From the NCBI GenBank assembly GCA_017434895.1, contig JAFSGB010000019.1, positions 17,711 through 81,710 of the forward strand: a stretch of 64,000 nt of DNA, read 5' to 3'. The notes beneath the pieces are model-generated. The model was not told where the DNA came from, made no database searches, and saw only the letters and a program-made list of their open reading frames with translations. The position numbers and the translations under genes were made by a program. Shown here piece by piece: positions 16,322 to 25,835 of the stretch. Each line of letters opens with the position of its first letter. Within the stretch, counting starts at the first letter, position 1. Source of the DNA: Clostridia bacterium. GTDB taxonomy: Bacteria; Bacillota; Clostridia; Oscillospirales; Acutalibacteraceae.

Positions 16322-17395
16322 TTACTCCTTGAAATAAAGAAAATCTACCACGGCTCTTTCACTGCCACCCTTGGGAATGTTTAAAAGTTCGTTTTTGTAA
16401 ACCAAAGCCGAAGAACCGCCACCGTCAAAGGAGCGGGCATACTCGCAGTTTAGGTCGTAAAAAATATTTTGCATTTGGTAAAAGGAAAGTCCGCTTTCTT
16501 CGGTTTTTTCGCCTGCAACAATAATATAATAATTGCAAGGCTCCACCATACCGATAGCGGTTCTTGGATATGCCTTACTTCCAACGGGATTGCTTTCATT
16601 TATAACATTAGTTCGTTGCCTTTTGCCGTCACTTAGCATTAGTGGGTCGCGAGTCACCCAACTTTCAACAACGCCCATTTGAAGCAATTGGTCAGCGGTA
16701 GTGCCGTTTTGAGGAGTGAAAATTGTACCGTCTTTCTTAAGACAAATTTCTCTGCCTGCAGAAATATCGGTGATGTTATCTGCTTTTTTACCGTCTTTAA
16801 TAATCACATCATCCAAAGGCTTTCCTGTGTCGTAGGAAAAATAACTCCCGTTAATTCCGAGAGTCCAACCGAGACGTTTTGAGGCAGATGTCGGAGTTTC
16901 TCTGGTACCGCCGTAATCGTCAAAGGAAAGACCGCCTCGAATTTGGTTGGGGGACTTGATAACTATATGAGCCAGCCAATATGATTGTTTCGTATCAGTT
17001 TCATATTGTTGAAGCTCTATACTGATAGTATCGCTTTTATATTTATGGTAAGCAGGCTTTCCTGTAGAAGTAACAGTCAGCTTTTTATCTGTGGGGTACT
17101 TAGGCGCTTTAACAACATTAGTGCTTGATGAAGCTACACTTGAAGTAGCAGTGCTCACAGTAGAAGTTTCATATTCGGAAGTATTACTTTTTTTATTTGT
17201 GCTATTAATAACGGTTGTAGTTTCTTGTTTCACGGTAGTTTTACCATCGTCCTTAGAATTAATTGTAATGGTAACCTCATTTTCAGAAGGTTCATAAATA
17301 CTGGTCTTAATATCAGCTATATATTCTGTCTGGGAACATCCTATCAGTAAAAGAAAGGCTACAACTAATGAAATATGGCTTATAATATTTTTCAT
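16322..17395 (-). CDS. Lipoprotein with phosphodiester glycosidase (NAGPA-like) domain
   Basis: 357 residues. Signal peptide with lipobox LLIGC (Cys20), a long Ser/Thr-rich linker (about 45-100) and a C-terminal phosphodiester alpha-GlcNAcase-like domain (about 125-357). Family landmarks are GINGSYF, the Arg in YPRTAIGM and the near-terminal FDGGGSSAL. Relatives include human NAGPA (uncovering enzyme), and bacterial members are thought to cleave sugar-phosphodiester bonds in wall or exopolysaccharide. Anchored outside the membrane. Promoter at 17412-17441 and AAAGGAG site. Co-transcribed with the DUF1836 gene. Confidence 0.88.
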   Translation of the reverse strand: MKNIISHISLVVAFLLLIGCSQTEYIADIKTSIYEPSENEVTITINSKDDGKTTVKQETTTVINSTNKKSNTSEYETSTVSTATSSVASSSTNVVKAPKYPTDKKLTVTSTGKPAYHKYKSDTISIELQQYETDTKQSYWLAHIVIKSPNQIRGGLSFDDYGGTRETPTSASKRLGWTLGINGSYFSYDTGKPLDDVIIKDGKKADNITDISAGREICLKKDGTIFTPQNGTTADQLLQMGVVESWVTRDPLMLSDGKRQRTNVINESNPVGSKAYPRTAIGMVEPCNYYIIVAGEKTEESGLSFYQMQNIFYDLNCEYARSFDGGGSSALVYKNELLNIPKGGSERAVVDFLYFKE

Positions 17396-17411
17396 TTTGT
17401 ATCTCCTTTAA

Positions 17412-17441
17412 ATTATAATACTATTTTACAGTAAGTTGCAA
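17412..17441 (-). promoter_or_regulatory. Promoter of the lipoprotein-DUF1836 operon
   Basis: TTGCAA, 18 bases, TATAAT on the minus strand, about 17 bases upstream of the lipoprotein start. Confidence 0.75.
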
Positions 17442-17464
17442 AAAAAGTCAACTAATAAACTTGT

Positions 17465-17543
17465 TATCGGTTTTCAAAAAACTCTTGACAAGGTAAGTGA
17501 TTTGCTATATAATAAATTTAACATCGGTTTTTAGAAAACCGAT
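17465..17543 (+). promoter_or_regulatory. degV promoter with repeated operator-like sites
   Basis: Consensus promoter TTGACA (17485-17490), 17 bases, TATAAT (17508-17513). Just downstream is a perfect 9-3-9 inverted repeat, ATCGGTTTT-TAG-AAAACCGAT (17523-17543). A matching half-site, TATCGGTTTTC, lies upstream of the -35 (17465-17475). Sites on both sides of the promoter suggest repression by a dimeric regulator. Confidence 0.7.
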
Positions 17544-17573
17544 ATAAAGCTTAAGGAAAACGAGGTCAATGCT

Positions 17574-18401
17574 TTGAATATCAAAATTGTTTCTGATTCA
17601 TCATCGAATATATATGATGTAGAGGGTGTGGATTTTAAAAGTGTACCTCTTAAGATAATCTCCGAAAGTAGAGAATATGTGGATACTCCTGATTTGGATG
17701 TTAAGTCTATGGTCGAGGATATGTATGAAAGTAAAGAGCGTTTTTCTACCTCTTGCCCTAATGCTTTTGACTGGGGTGAGGCTTTCAAGGGAGGCGAAAA
17801 CATTTTTGCCGTAACAATTACAAAGCATCTTTCAGGCTGTTATTCGGCGGCTTTAAACTCTGCTGAGGATTTTAAGGCAGAAAACCCACAGGCTAATATA
17901 TATGTAATTGACAGCCTTTCTACCGGCGGAGAGATGCAGTTAATAATCGAAAAGCTAAAGGAATTAGCTGAAAAAGGTCTGACTTTTGAGGAAATAAAGG
18001 ACGAAATTGAAGATTACCAAAAGCATACACATTTGATTTTTGCTCTCAGAAACCTTAATAATCTTGCCAAAAACGGTCGAGTAAACCCCGCCGTTGCCAA
18101 GATTGCAGGTGTGCTTGGTATTAGGATTATAGGTAAGGCGGACGACGGCCACCTTAAAACTGTTCATAAGTGTAAGGGCAAGGCAAAAACCCTCGAAACG
18201 CTTAAAAATGATATGCTGGAAATGGGCTTTAAGGGAGGAAAGGTTAGAATTTCCCACTGCTTAAACGAGGAGTCGGCAAACGAGCTTAAGGATAAGATTT
18301 TGACAGTTTACCCTGAAAGTGATATTGAAATTTTGCCTTGTACTGGTCTTTGCAGCTTTTATGCCGAGCTTGGCGGACTTTTAGTCGGTTTCGAGGACTA
18401 A
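17574..18401 (+). CDS. DegV-family fatty-acid-binding protein
   Basis: 275 residues, TTG start (MNIKIVSDSSSN) after GAGGT; the ATG seen just upstream is out of frame. DegV/FakB fold: the N-terminal domain with SDSSSN (residues 6-11) and TxxISP-like TITKHLSGCYSAAL (about 80-93), then the C-terminal domain holding the fatty-acid tail. Members such as FakB bind a fatty acid and present it to the kinase FakA for use in phospholipid synthesis. No fakA in the window. Monocistronic, with an unusual operator-flanked promoter. Confidence 0.92.
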   Translation: MNIKIVSDSSSNIYDVEGVDFKSVPLKIISESREYVDTPDLDVKSMVEDMYESKERFSTSCPNAFDWGEAFKGGENIFAVTITKHLSGCYSAALNSAEDFKAENPQANIYVIDSLSTGGEMQLIIEKLKELAEKGLTFEEIKDEIEDYQKHTHLIFALRNLNNLAKNGRVNPAVAKIAGVLGIRIIGKADDGHLKTVHKCKGKAKTLETLKNDMLEMGFKGGKVRISHCLNEESANELKDKILTVYPESDIEILPCTGLCSFYAELGGLLVGFED

Positions 18402-18408
18402 AAAACAC

Positions 18409-18437
18409 TTTACAAAATTTAAAAATAGACGTATAAT
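18409..18437 (+). promoter_or_regulatory. Promoter of pth-mfd
   Basis: TTTACA, 17 bases, TATAAT. A hairpin AACAGCAG/CTGCTGTT followed by TTTT (18440-18464) begins at about the transcription start. It may end degV transcripts or cap the pth mRNA. Confidence 0.75.
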
Positions 18438-18481
18438 TAAACAGCAGTGAAAACTGCTGTTTTAAATTTTGGAGGTAGCTT

Positions 18482-19069
18482 ATGCTATTTAAAAAATCAA
18501 CCTATGATTTTTGCATCGTTGGGCTTGGAAACCCCGGAATCCAGTACGAAAGTACAAGGCATAATGTGGGCTTTATGGCGGTTGACCTTTTAATGAAAAA
18601 GCAAAACGCTCAGTTTGGCAAGCATAAAATGGAGTCTCATTTTGGGGAGTGCCAAATCGGTAAAGCAAGAGTGCTTGTGGTAAAGCCACAGACCTTTATG
18701 AATAATTCGGGCACAGCAGTATCCCAGATTACTAAGTTTTATAAAATTCACAGTGACAAAATTATTGTTCTGTCGGACGATATTTCCCTTGATGTGGGTA
18801 AAATTAGGATAAGACGTAAGGGCAGTCACGGCGGTCATAACGGTCTTAAGGATATTTTCCAGCTTCTCGGAACCGACGATATAACGCGTATAAAAATAGG
18901 TGTAGGTTCAAAGCCTCACCCTGATTACGATTTGGCTGATTGGGTGCTAAGCCGTTTCCCAAAAGAGGATTTTGAAAATTTGGAAGTCGCTCTTAATAAT
19001 GCGGTTTTGGCTATTGAGGAAATTATAAAGCGGGGGATTGACTCTGCTATGAATAAATACAGCAAATGA
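18482..19069 (+). CDS. pth: Peptidyl-tRNA hydrolase
   Basis: Releases peptides from prematurely dropped peptidyl-tRNA in the cytoplasm. 195 residues. Conserved GLGNPGIQYESTRHNVGF at residues 13-30 carries the catalytic His; then KPQTFMNNSG and GSHGGHNGLKDI follow in order. Strong GGAGG site. Followed 7 bases later by mfd, the pth-mfd-prsA order common in Firmicutes. Confidence 0.97.
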   Translation: MLFKKSTYDFCIVGLGNPGIQYESTRHNVGFMAVDLLMKKQNAQFGKHKMESHFGECQIGKARVLVVKPQTFMNNSGTAVSQITKFYKIHSDKIIVLSDDISLDVGKIRIRRKGSHGGHNGLKDIFQLLGTDDITRIKIGVGSKPHPDYDLADWVLSRFPKEDFENLEVALNNAVLAIEEIIKRGIDSAMNKYSK

Positions 19070-19076
19070 GGACCTT

Positions 19077-22000
19077 ATGGAGTTTTTAAACAAAATTTTG
19101 TCCTCAGACCCCGATTTTAAAGCGGTTTTAAAGGATATTACCGCTCAACGCTTGCCTTTTGCTTGTACGGGACTGTCAAGTATACACAAGGCAGCGGTTA
19201 TAAGCAGTATTAAATCTCAAACAGGGCAAAAAATTGCGGTGGTCACCGAGGATGAGGCTTCTGCGTTGCAAATGGAGTCCGACTTTAAGGCGATGGGACT
19301 TAATGCCATTGCTTTTCCGCTCAGAGATTACTGTCTTTTGAATATGTCGGGCGTTTCAAAAGAATATGAACATAAAAGAACAGACACCCTATCTGCCTTG
19401 GCAGATGGGGCATTTGATGTTGTATGCTTTTCGGTAGATTCTGCTGTTCAGTACACCGTTTCGCCCGAAGCTTTGGAAAAGGCAAGGTTCAAATTAGGCA
19501 CAGGTAACGAAATAACTCCTGCCGATTTAACCGAGAGACTTTTAAGATCGGGGTATGTGAGAAGTGAAATTTGCGAGGGTAAGGGACAGTTTTCCTCCCG
19601 CGGCGGAATTTTTGACATTTTCCCTGTAAACTGTGAAAGTCCTGTAAGAATTGAATTTTGGGGCGACGAGATTGACACTATTTCCTACTTTGACACCGAA
19701 ACACAAAGACGCACTTCCCACACTGACAGTATTGAGATAACCCCTGCTAACGAGGTGTTGATTCCTCCCGAAAAGCTGGCGGGAATTTTAAGCGATTACC
19801 TTAAAACCTCCAAAGAGCTAACCGAAAACCAACAGAAACAACTAGAAAATGATATAAATGCACTGGAAAACGGAATAACCGTTCCAATGGATAGATATTT
19901 GCCTCTTATTTATCCAAACGGGGAAACGGTATTTGATTATCTTTCTGACTGTCTTATTTTTGTTAGTGAGTCGGGAAATATCAACGAGAGACTCAAATCA
20001 ATGGAAATCGCACAATCATCCGATGCCGAGAGTCTTTTGGAGGATGGGATTTTATCCTCTAAAACCGCAAAGCTGTATCTTAGTAAATCAGAGTATTGGG
20101 AAAAACTAGAAAAAGCGGTTATTTTGGAAAATTTCCCGCGCACCTCTTATGAGCTTAAAATTAAGGACATTGTAAACTTTAACTACAAGGGCTCCACACC
20201 TTGGAGCGGAGATATTAACGTACTGACTGAGGATATTGAATATATACTGTCCCAAAAAGGCAGAGTTGTTGTTTTGGCGGGCGAAGCTCGGGCGGCGAGG
20301 GTGCTTATTGACGAACTGAACCGCAAGGGTATTGTTTCCAGTTTCAGCGAAATGCCAACCGACGCTTTATCGGGTGTAACGGTCACTTTGGGCGGTGTTT
20401 CGGGCGGTTTTGAAATACCGAGTCAAAGGTTTTTACTAATAACACATAAATATATTGCCGCCGAAAAAAAGCATAAGCGAAGCCGTCCTAAAAATTCAAA
20501 GGAAATAGGCTCTCTTGACGAGCTTCACCGTGGGGATTATGTGGTACATGAGGCTCACGGTATAGGTATTTTCGACGGTATTAACCGCATCACCAATGAC
20601 GGCGTCACCAAGGATTACATTAAAATTAAATATGCCAAAACTGATGTTTTGTATGTGCCTGTAACTCAGCTTGATTTGGTTTCCCGTTATATCGGTGCTG
20701 CAGGTGAGGACGGCAGGATAAAGCTTAACCGTTTGGGTGGCACAGAGTGGCAGAAAACCCGTACCAGAGTTAAAAAGGCCGTTCGGGATATGGCAAAGCA
20801 GCTGACCGCACTTTATGCTAAGCGTATGTCGGTTAAAGGCTATGCTTTCGGGCCCGACACCGACCTTCAAAACGATTTTGAACGGCGTTTCGAGTATGAC
20901 GAAACCGAGGACCAGATAAGGTGTATAAATGAAATTAAAGCCGATATGGAGCGAGAGGTTCCAATGGATCGACTTCTCTGCGGAGATGTTGGCTTCGGCA
21001 AAACTGAGGTGGCTTTAAGGGCGGCGTTTAAGTGTATAAGTGAGGGCAAGCAGTGTGCACTTTTAGTCCCTACAACCATTCTTGCGATGCAGCATTACAA
21101 CACTATTGTCCGCCGTTTTGGGGAAATGCCCATAACAGTAAAGCTGCTTAACCGTTTTGTACCGCAAAAGCAACAAGAAAAGATTATAAGCGACCTTAAG
21201 TGCGGACGACTTGATATGGTGGTCGGCACCCATAGACTTATATCAAAGGATGTTGCCTTTAAAAATATAGGACTTGTTATAATTGATGAGGAGCAACGCT
21301 TTGGTGTTGCCCAAAAGGAGCGACTTAAAGAGCTTTATCCTTTTGTTGATATACTGACTCTCAGTGCCACCCCAATACCCCGTACCCTTAATATGGCAAT
21401 GTCGGGACTTCGTGATATGTCCAGTATAGACGAGGCACCCGGTGACAGACATCCTGTTCAAACCTATGTCTTAGAGTACAATCAAGGTGTGCTTATAGAT
21501 GCTATAAACAAAGAAATAAGGCGAGGCGGTCAGGTTTATTATCTCCATAATAGGGTAGAAACCATTGAACGCTGTGCCGCAAGGCTAAAGCAAAAACTCC
21601 CCGATGTTAGCATCGGCGTAGCTCACGGTAAAATGAATGAGGACGAGCTGATCGGCATTTGGAAAAAGCTTTTGGAACGGGAAATCGATGTGCTTGTTTG
21701 CACAACGATTATTGAAACGGGTGTGGATGTGCCAAATGCCAACACTCTAATAATTGAGGACGCTGACCGAATGGGTCTTTCCCAATTGCATCAGTTAAGG
21801 GGTAGGGTAGGGCGTTCTCCCAGAAGAGCTTATGCCTATTTTTGTTTTGGACAAAACAAGCAATTGAGTGACGTTGCCTCTAAAAGGCTTGAGGCAATAA
21901 GAGAATATACCGAGTTTGGCTCAGGCTTTAAAATTGCAATGCGCGACCTTGAAATAAGGGGAGCGGGCAGTATTTTAGGCGGTGACCAGCACGGAAATAT

Positions 22001-22505
22001 GGAGTCAGTCGGCTACGATATGTACCTAAAACTCCTTTCCGAGGCGGTAAACGAGGAAAACGGAGCTGTACCTGAGGACGATATACCCTGCACAGTTGAC
22101 CTTAATGTTTCGGCGCACATTCCCGAAAGCTATATAGAGTCACTGTCGGCACGGCTCGGTATTTACAAGCGAATCGCCAATATACGCACCGACGAGGACT
22201 GCGAGGATGTAATTGACGAGCTTTGTGATCGCTTTGGCGAGCCGCCACAGTCGGTTATGGGTCTTATTGATATCGCTGTTTTGAGAAACAAGGCGGCCAA
22301 TGCCAAAATTATGGAAATTACCGGTTCCGGAAATATGGCAGTACTGCATATTAATTCAATTGAGCCTCAAACCGTCCAAAAGCTGACAGAATATTTCGGA
22401 AACCGATTTATGCTAAGGGTTACAGACAAGCCGGTTTATACAGTACGGCTCAACAGGGGGCAAAAAATGTCACAGCTTGTAGCAGAGCTTGCAAAAGCCC
22501 TTTGA
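19077..22505 (+). CDS. mfd: Transcription-repair coupling factor
   Basis: Displaces RNA polymerase stalled at DNA lesions and recruits the UvrA nucleotide-excision machinery. 1,142 residues, full length. Order: UvrB-like N-terminal region (about 1-350, with SRGGIFDIFP), RNA-polymerase-interacting CarD-like domain (about 480-550, GDYVVHEAHGIGIFDGI), RecG-like helicase (Walker A GDVGFGKTEVALRA, DEEQRFG box, TLSATPIPRTLNMA, and LRGRVGRS), and a C-terminal TRCF domain. Overlaps nothing; the GAGG site lies right after the pth stop. Confidence 0.98.
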   Translation: MEFLNKILSSDPDFKAVLKDITAQRLPFACTGLSSIHKAAVISSIKSQTGQKIAVVTEDEASALQMESDFKAMGLNAIAFPLRDYCLLNMSGVSKEYEHKRTDTLSALADGAFDVVCFSVDSAVQYTVSPEALEKARFKLGTGNEITPADLTERLLRSGYVRSEICEGKGQFSSRGGIFDIFPVNCESPVRIEFWGDEIDTISYFDTETQRRTSHTDSIEITPANEVLIPPEKLAGILSDYLKTSKELTENQQKQLENDINALENGITVPMDRYLPLIYPNGETVFDYLSDCLIFVSESGNINERLKSMEIAQSSDAESLLEDGILSSKTAKLYLSKSEYWEKLEKAVILENFPRTSYELKIKDIVNFNYKGSTPWSGDINVLTEDIEYILSQKGRVVVLAGEARAARVLIDELNRKGIVSSFSEMPTDALSGVTVTLGGVSGGFEIPSQRFLLITHKYIAAEKKHKRSRPKNSKEIGSLDELHRGDYVVHEAHGIGIFDGINRITNDGVTKDYIKIKYAKTDVLYVPVTQLDLVSRYIGAAGEDGRIKLNRLGGTEWQKTRTRVKKAVRDMAKQLTALYAKRMSVKGYAFGPDTDLQNDFERRFEYDETEDQIRCINEIKADMEREVPMDRLLCGDVGFGKTEVALRAAFKCISEGKQCALLVPTTILAMQHYNTIVRRFGEMPITVKLLNRFVPQKQQEKIISDLKCGRLDMVVGTHRLISKDVAFKNIGLVIIDEEQRFGVAQKERLKELYPFVDILTLSATPIPRTLNMAMSGLRDMSSIDEAPGDRHPVQTYVLEYNQGVLIDAINKEIRRGGQVYYLHNRVETIERCAARLKQKLPDVSIGVAHGKMNEDELIGIWKKLLEREIDVLVCTTIIETGVDVPNANTLIIEDADRMGLSQLHQLRGRVGRSPRRAYAYFCFGQNKQLSDVASKRLEAIREYTEFGSGFKIAMRDLEIRGAGSILGGDQHGNMESVGYDMYLKLLSEAVNEENGAVPEDDIPCTVDLNVSAHIPESYIESLSARLGIYKRIANIRTDEDCEDVIDELCDRFGEPPQSVMGLIDIAVLRNKAANAKIMEITGSGNMAVLHINSIEPQTVQKLTEYFGNRFMLRVTDKPVYTVRLNRGQKMSQLVAELAKAL

Positions 22506-22516
22506 TAAAAAAACAG

Positions 22517-22545
22517 TGGACTTTTTATGACAGTTAGTATATAAT
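22517..22545 (+). promoter_or_regulatory. Promoter of the PrsA-like lipoprotein
   Basis: TGGACT, 17 bases, TATAAT in the 68-base gap after mfd. Confidence 0.6.
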
Positions 22546-22573
22546 GAATTTAATTGTATTGGAGGAATAAAAA

Positions 22574-23671
22574 ATGAAAGCTATTAAGAAAATCACTGCC
22601 TTGGTGTTAGTGGCTTTAATGACACTTTCCCTTTCGGCTTGTATCCACAAAAAGGATGAAATTGCAGTTACTGTGGGCGATGTGGAATTTACATCTGCTT
22701 ATTATATGTGCACATTAATCGCTGCCGATTCCGAAGCAAAGCAGAAAATTAATGAGGATACCGAACAACTTACAGAGGCTGAGGCAAACGGAACCGAGGA
22801 TATTGATTATTACACAAAGAAAATAGAAAAAAAGAGCTATGAAAAGTGGGTTAAGGATAGAACAATCGAACTTTTGGAGAATATTGCCGCCTATAAGACT
22901 GCCTGCAAGGAAAAGAAGCTTGAGCTTACCGACGAGCAAGAGGCAGAAGTTGCACAGAGTGTTTCCTACTATTGGGACAGCTATGGGTATTCCCAGTACT
23001 TTGAGCCTAATGGTGTAAGCCGTGCAACCTATGCTAAATATACGGAGGATGCATATTATTCGTCAGTTTATTTTGATTCTATCTATGCCAAGGGCGGCAC
23101 AAAGGAAATAAGCACTGAAAATGTTAATAAGGAAATAAGCAATAGCTATATTCTTATTGACGAAATTTCCATTGCTTATGAGGAAAAAGCTACCGACGAC
23201 CAAAAAGCTAAAAACAAACAAACTCTGGAGAATTACGCTGCTGACATTAAAAATGGCAAAAAGACCTTTATTGATATTTACAAGGCTCACAATGAGGTTA
23301 AAGACGAGGAAACCGAGACTGAGGAAACCAACGAGGTTAAACCTGTAAATACCTATGCTGCTGTTCTGGGTAAAGAAGGAACAAATTTTGAGAGTACATA
23401 CTACGATACCTTTGTTAAGTATGAATATGATGTTCCTCAGGTAATTGAGTTAGACGACGAAAGCGGTGTTGCGCTTGTAATTAAACGCGACATATTCAAG
23501 GATCAATATTTCGTTGATTATATTGATACCCATGCCAGACATACTATAGCTGACGAGGATTTCGAAAAGCATATTAAGGACTATTCAGAAAAGCTTAAAA
23601 CCAAAATTAACAATTACGCTGTCGGTCAGTTTAAGGTTAAAAAAATAATAGTGCCGGAAATTGTTTATTAA
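22574..23671 (+). CDS. PrsA/SurA-like lipoprotein (foldase family)
   Basis: 365 residues. Signal peptide with lipobox LSLSAC (Cys23). The mature part starts with a SurA-N/PrsA-like pattern (VTVGDVEFTSAYY), then a long charged helical region. The parvulin core is poorly preserved: I see no clear active-site block around residues 200-300, where a Glu/Thr-rich insert lies (about 250-262). It may act as a chaperone rather than a prolyl isomerase. Follows pth-mfd as prsA genes do in other Firmicutes, but has its own promoter. A strong terminator follows. Confidence 0.75.
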   Translation: MKAIKKITALVLVALMTLSLSACIHKKDEIAVTVGDVEFTSAYYMCTLIAADSEAKQKINEDTEQLTEAEANGTEDIDYYTKKIEKKSYEKWVKDRTIELLENIAAYKTACKEKKLELTDEQEAEVAQSVSYYWDSYGYSQYFEPNGVSRATYAKYTEDAYYSSVYFDSIYAKGGTKEISTENVNKEISNSYILIDEISIAYEEKATDDQKAKNKQTLENYAADIKNGKKTFIDIYKAHNEVKDEETETEETNEVKPVNTYAAVLGKEGTNFESTYYDTFVKYEYDVPQVIELDDESGVALVIKRDIFKDQYFVDYIDTHARHTIADEDFEKHIKDYSEKLKTKINNYAVGQFKVKKIIVPEIVY

Positions 23672-23682
23672 AACTAGATATT

Positions 23683-23708
23683 AAAGGTGCCGTTAAGGCA
23701 CCTTTTTT
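23683..23708 (+). terminator. Terminator after the PrsA-like gene
   Basis: Stem AAAGGTGCC, loop GTTAA, GGCACCTTT with a T6 tail. Confidence 0.9.
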
Positions 23709-23805
23709 ATTGCAGTATATCCAAAAAAGTGTCGATTTTTGTATAAATTCAACAAAATTAGTCGTAAGAAATTTAATTTAGTTTTGAAAATTTGACAAAA
23801 ACGCC

Positions 23806-23834
23806 TTGCAAAGACGGGTTTAAATTGATATAAT
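23806..23834 (+). promoter_or_regulatory. Promoter of the glycogen operon
   Basis: TTGCAA, 17 bases, TATAAT, ending 33 bases before the glgB start. A further TTGACA lies at 23792-23797 without a matching -10. Confidence 0.7.
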
Positions 23835-23867
23835 AATACTGTAAAGTGATTAAAAGGGAGTAATAAA

Positions 23868-25835
23868 ATGTGGGAAAAATTAAATAGCTTTGAGAATAGT
23901 GTACTAACCGATGCTTATGATGTATTTGGCTCCTTTTTAAAGGCAAATTCTGTGATATTTCGTGTTTGGGCTCCGAATGCAAATACAGTGTCTGTGGTAG
24001 GCGATTTTAACGGATGGGATAATAATAAAAACAAAATGAATAGTATAGGCTACGGTGTATGGGAAGCCGAAATTGAGGGTGTCAAGATGTTCGACTCTTA
24101 TAAATATGCCGTTACGGATAAAGTGGGGAATACGGTACTTAAATCCGACCCCTATGCCCGTCATTTTGAAACTGCACCGGGTAATGCTTCCAAAATCTAT
24201 TTTGATAATTACAATTGGAAGGACAGGGAGTGGATTAAGGGTAAAAATGGAAAAAATATTTACGCTTCACCCGTTAATATTTATGAGGTGCACGCCGGCT
24301 CCTGGAGAAGATATGAGGACGGCAATACTTTTGACTATGTAACACTTGCTAATGAGCTGGCGGTATATTTAAAGGAAATGAATTACACCGCCGTTGAGTT
24401 AATGCCTATAACTGAGTACCCCTTTGAAGGCTCTTGGGGTTACCAAGTAACGGGTTATTTCGCTCCCACCTCCCGTTACGGAACACCTGAGCAGTTTAAA
24501 AAGTTTGTGGATATAATGCACCAAAACGGAATCAGTGTTATTCTTGATTGGGTGCCTGCCCACTTCCCTCGTGACGAGCACGGTCTTTTCCGTTTTGACG
24601 GAACACCTTGCTATGAATATGAGGATCCGCGAAAGGGTGAGCACAAGGAATGGGGCACTGTGGTTTTTGATTACGGCAAGCCTCAGGTTAAAAGCTTCCT
24701 CATTTCCAGCGCTAAGTTTTGGCTTAAGGAATACCATATTGATGGTATCCGCGTGGATGCGGTGGCTTCAATGCTTTATCTTGATTACAACCGCAAGGAC
24801 GGGGAGTGGATGCCCAACATTCATGGAGGTCACGAAAACCTTGAAGCTATTGAATTTTTGCGTGAGGTTAATGCTGCCGCTTTCGAAACCGACCCCAATG
24901 TTCTTATGATTGCTGAGGAGTCAACCGCTTGGCCTATGGTTACTAAACCTGCCTTTGATGGAGGACTTGGCTTTAACTTTAAGTGGAATATGGGTTGGAT
25001 GAACGATATGCTAAGGTATATGTCTCTCGATCCTTATTTTAGAAATCATAATCACGATTGTCTAACCTTCTCGTTTTTCTATGCTTTTTCCGAAAACTTT
25101 GTTTTGCCTCTTTCTCATGATGAGGTGGTACACGGAAAATGCTCTATGATTGAAAAAATGTCGGGTGAATATGAGCAGAAATTCCAGTCGCTTAAAGCGT
25201 TTTACGCTTATATGATGGCTCACCCGGGTAAAAAGCTACTCTTTATGGGTCAAGAATTTGCCCAGTTTATTGAGTGGGATTACAAAAAAGAGTTGGATTG
25301 GTTATTACTCGGGTACGATGCGCATAAGAATATGAAGTCCTTTGTTAAGGATTTAAATAAATTCTACCTCGATAATTCCCAGTTTTGGGAGATTGATTAT
25401 TCTTGGGAGGGCTTTGAGTGGATTTCCAGTGACGATAACTCCCAAAGCATAATTGCTTTCCGCCGAAAGAATAAGGCGGGTGACGAAATTATCACCGTTT
25501 GCAACTTCGTTCCCGTTGGCAGAACTGATTATAAAATTGGTGTGCCGGTAGCCGGCAGCTACAAAAGAGTATTTTGCACTGATGACGTGAAGTACGGCGG
25601 TAATACCATACCTAGAACCGTAGGCTTTAAGGCTAAAAAAGAACCGATGCACGGCTGTGATTACTCGGTAAGCCTTGAAATTCCGCCTATGTCTGTAAGC
25701 TATTTTAAATTACCTCAAAAGAGAAAAAAGATAAATAAAAAACAAAAGGGAGATGTTTGTTTTGAAAAACAAAAAAATCGTGGCAATGCTGCTTGCGGGC
25801 GGTCAAGGAAGCCGTCTGGGTGTGCTTACAAGTAA
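23868..25835 (+). CDS. glgB: 1,4-alpha-glucan branching enzyme
   Basis: Introduces alpha-1,6 branches into glycogen. 655 residues. N-terminal CBM48 (about 25-110, with [20 protein letters not shown]), GH13 barrel (about 150-520) with [11 protein letters not shown] (nucleophile Asp), IAEESTAWP (acid Glu) and [12 protein letters not shown], then the all-beta C-terminal domain. The domain normally ends near SVSYFKL (about residue 620). Here the frame continues about 35 basic residues and overlaps glgC by 74 bases in another frame, so termination inside glgC is odd. First gene of glgB-C-D-A. Confidence 0.96.
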   Translation: MWEKLNSFENSVLTDAYDVFGSFLKANSVIFRVWAPNANTVSVVGDFNGWDNNKNKMNSIGYGVWEAEIEGVKMFDSYKYAVTDKVGNTVLKSDPYARHFETAPGNASKIYFDNYNWKDREWIKGKNGKNIYASPVNIYEVHAGSWRRYEDGNTFDYVTLANELAVYLKEMNYTAVELMPITEYPFEGSWGYQVTGYFAPTSRYGTPEQFKKFVDIMHQNGISVILDWVPAHFPRDEHGLFRFDGTPCYEYEDPRKGEHKEWGTVVFDYGKPQVKSFLISSAKFWLKEYHIDGIRVDAVASMLYLDYNRKDGEWMPNIHGGHENLEAIEFLREVNAAAFETDPNVLMIAEESTAWPMVTKPAFDGGLGFNFKWNMGWMNDMLRYMSLDPYFRNHNHDCLTFSFFYAFSENFVLPLSHDEVVHGKCSMIEKMSGEYEQKFQSLKAFYAYMMAHPGKKLLFMGQEFAQFIEWDYKKELDWLLLGYDAHKNMKSFVKDLNKFYLDNSQFWEIDYSWEGFEWISSDDNSQSIIAFRRKNKAGDEIITVCNFVPVGRTDYKIGVPVAGSYKRVFCTDDVKYGGNTIPRTVGFKAKKEPMHGCDYSVSLEIPPMSVSYFKLPQKRKKINKKQKGDVCFEKQKNRGNAACGRSRKPSGCAYK

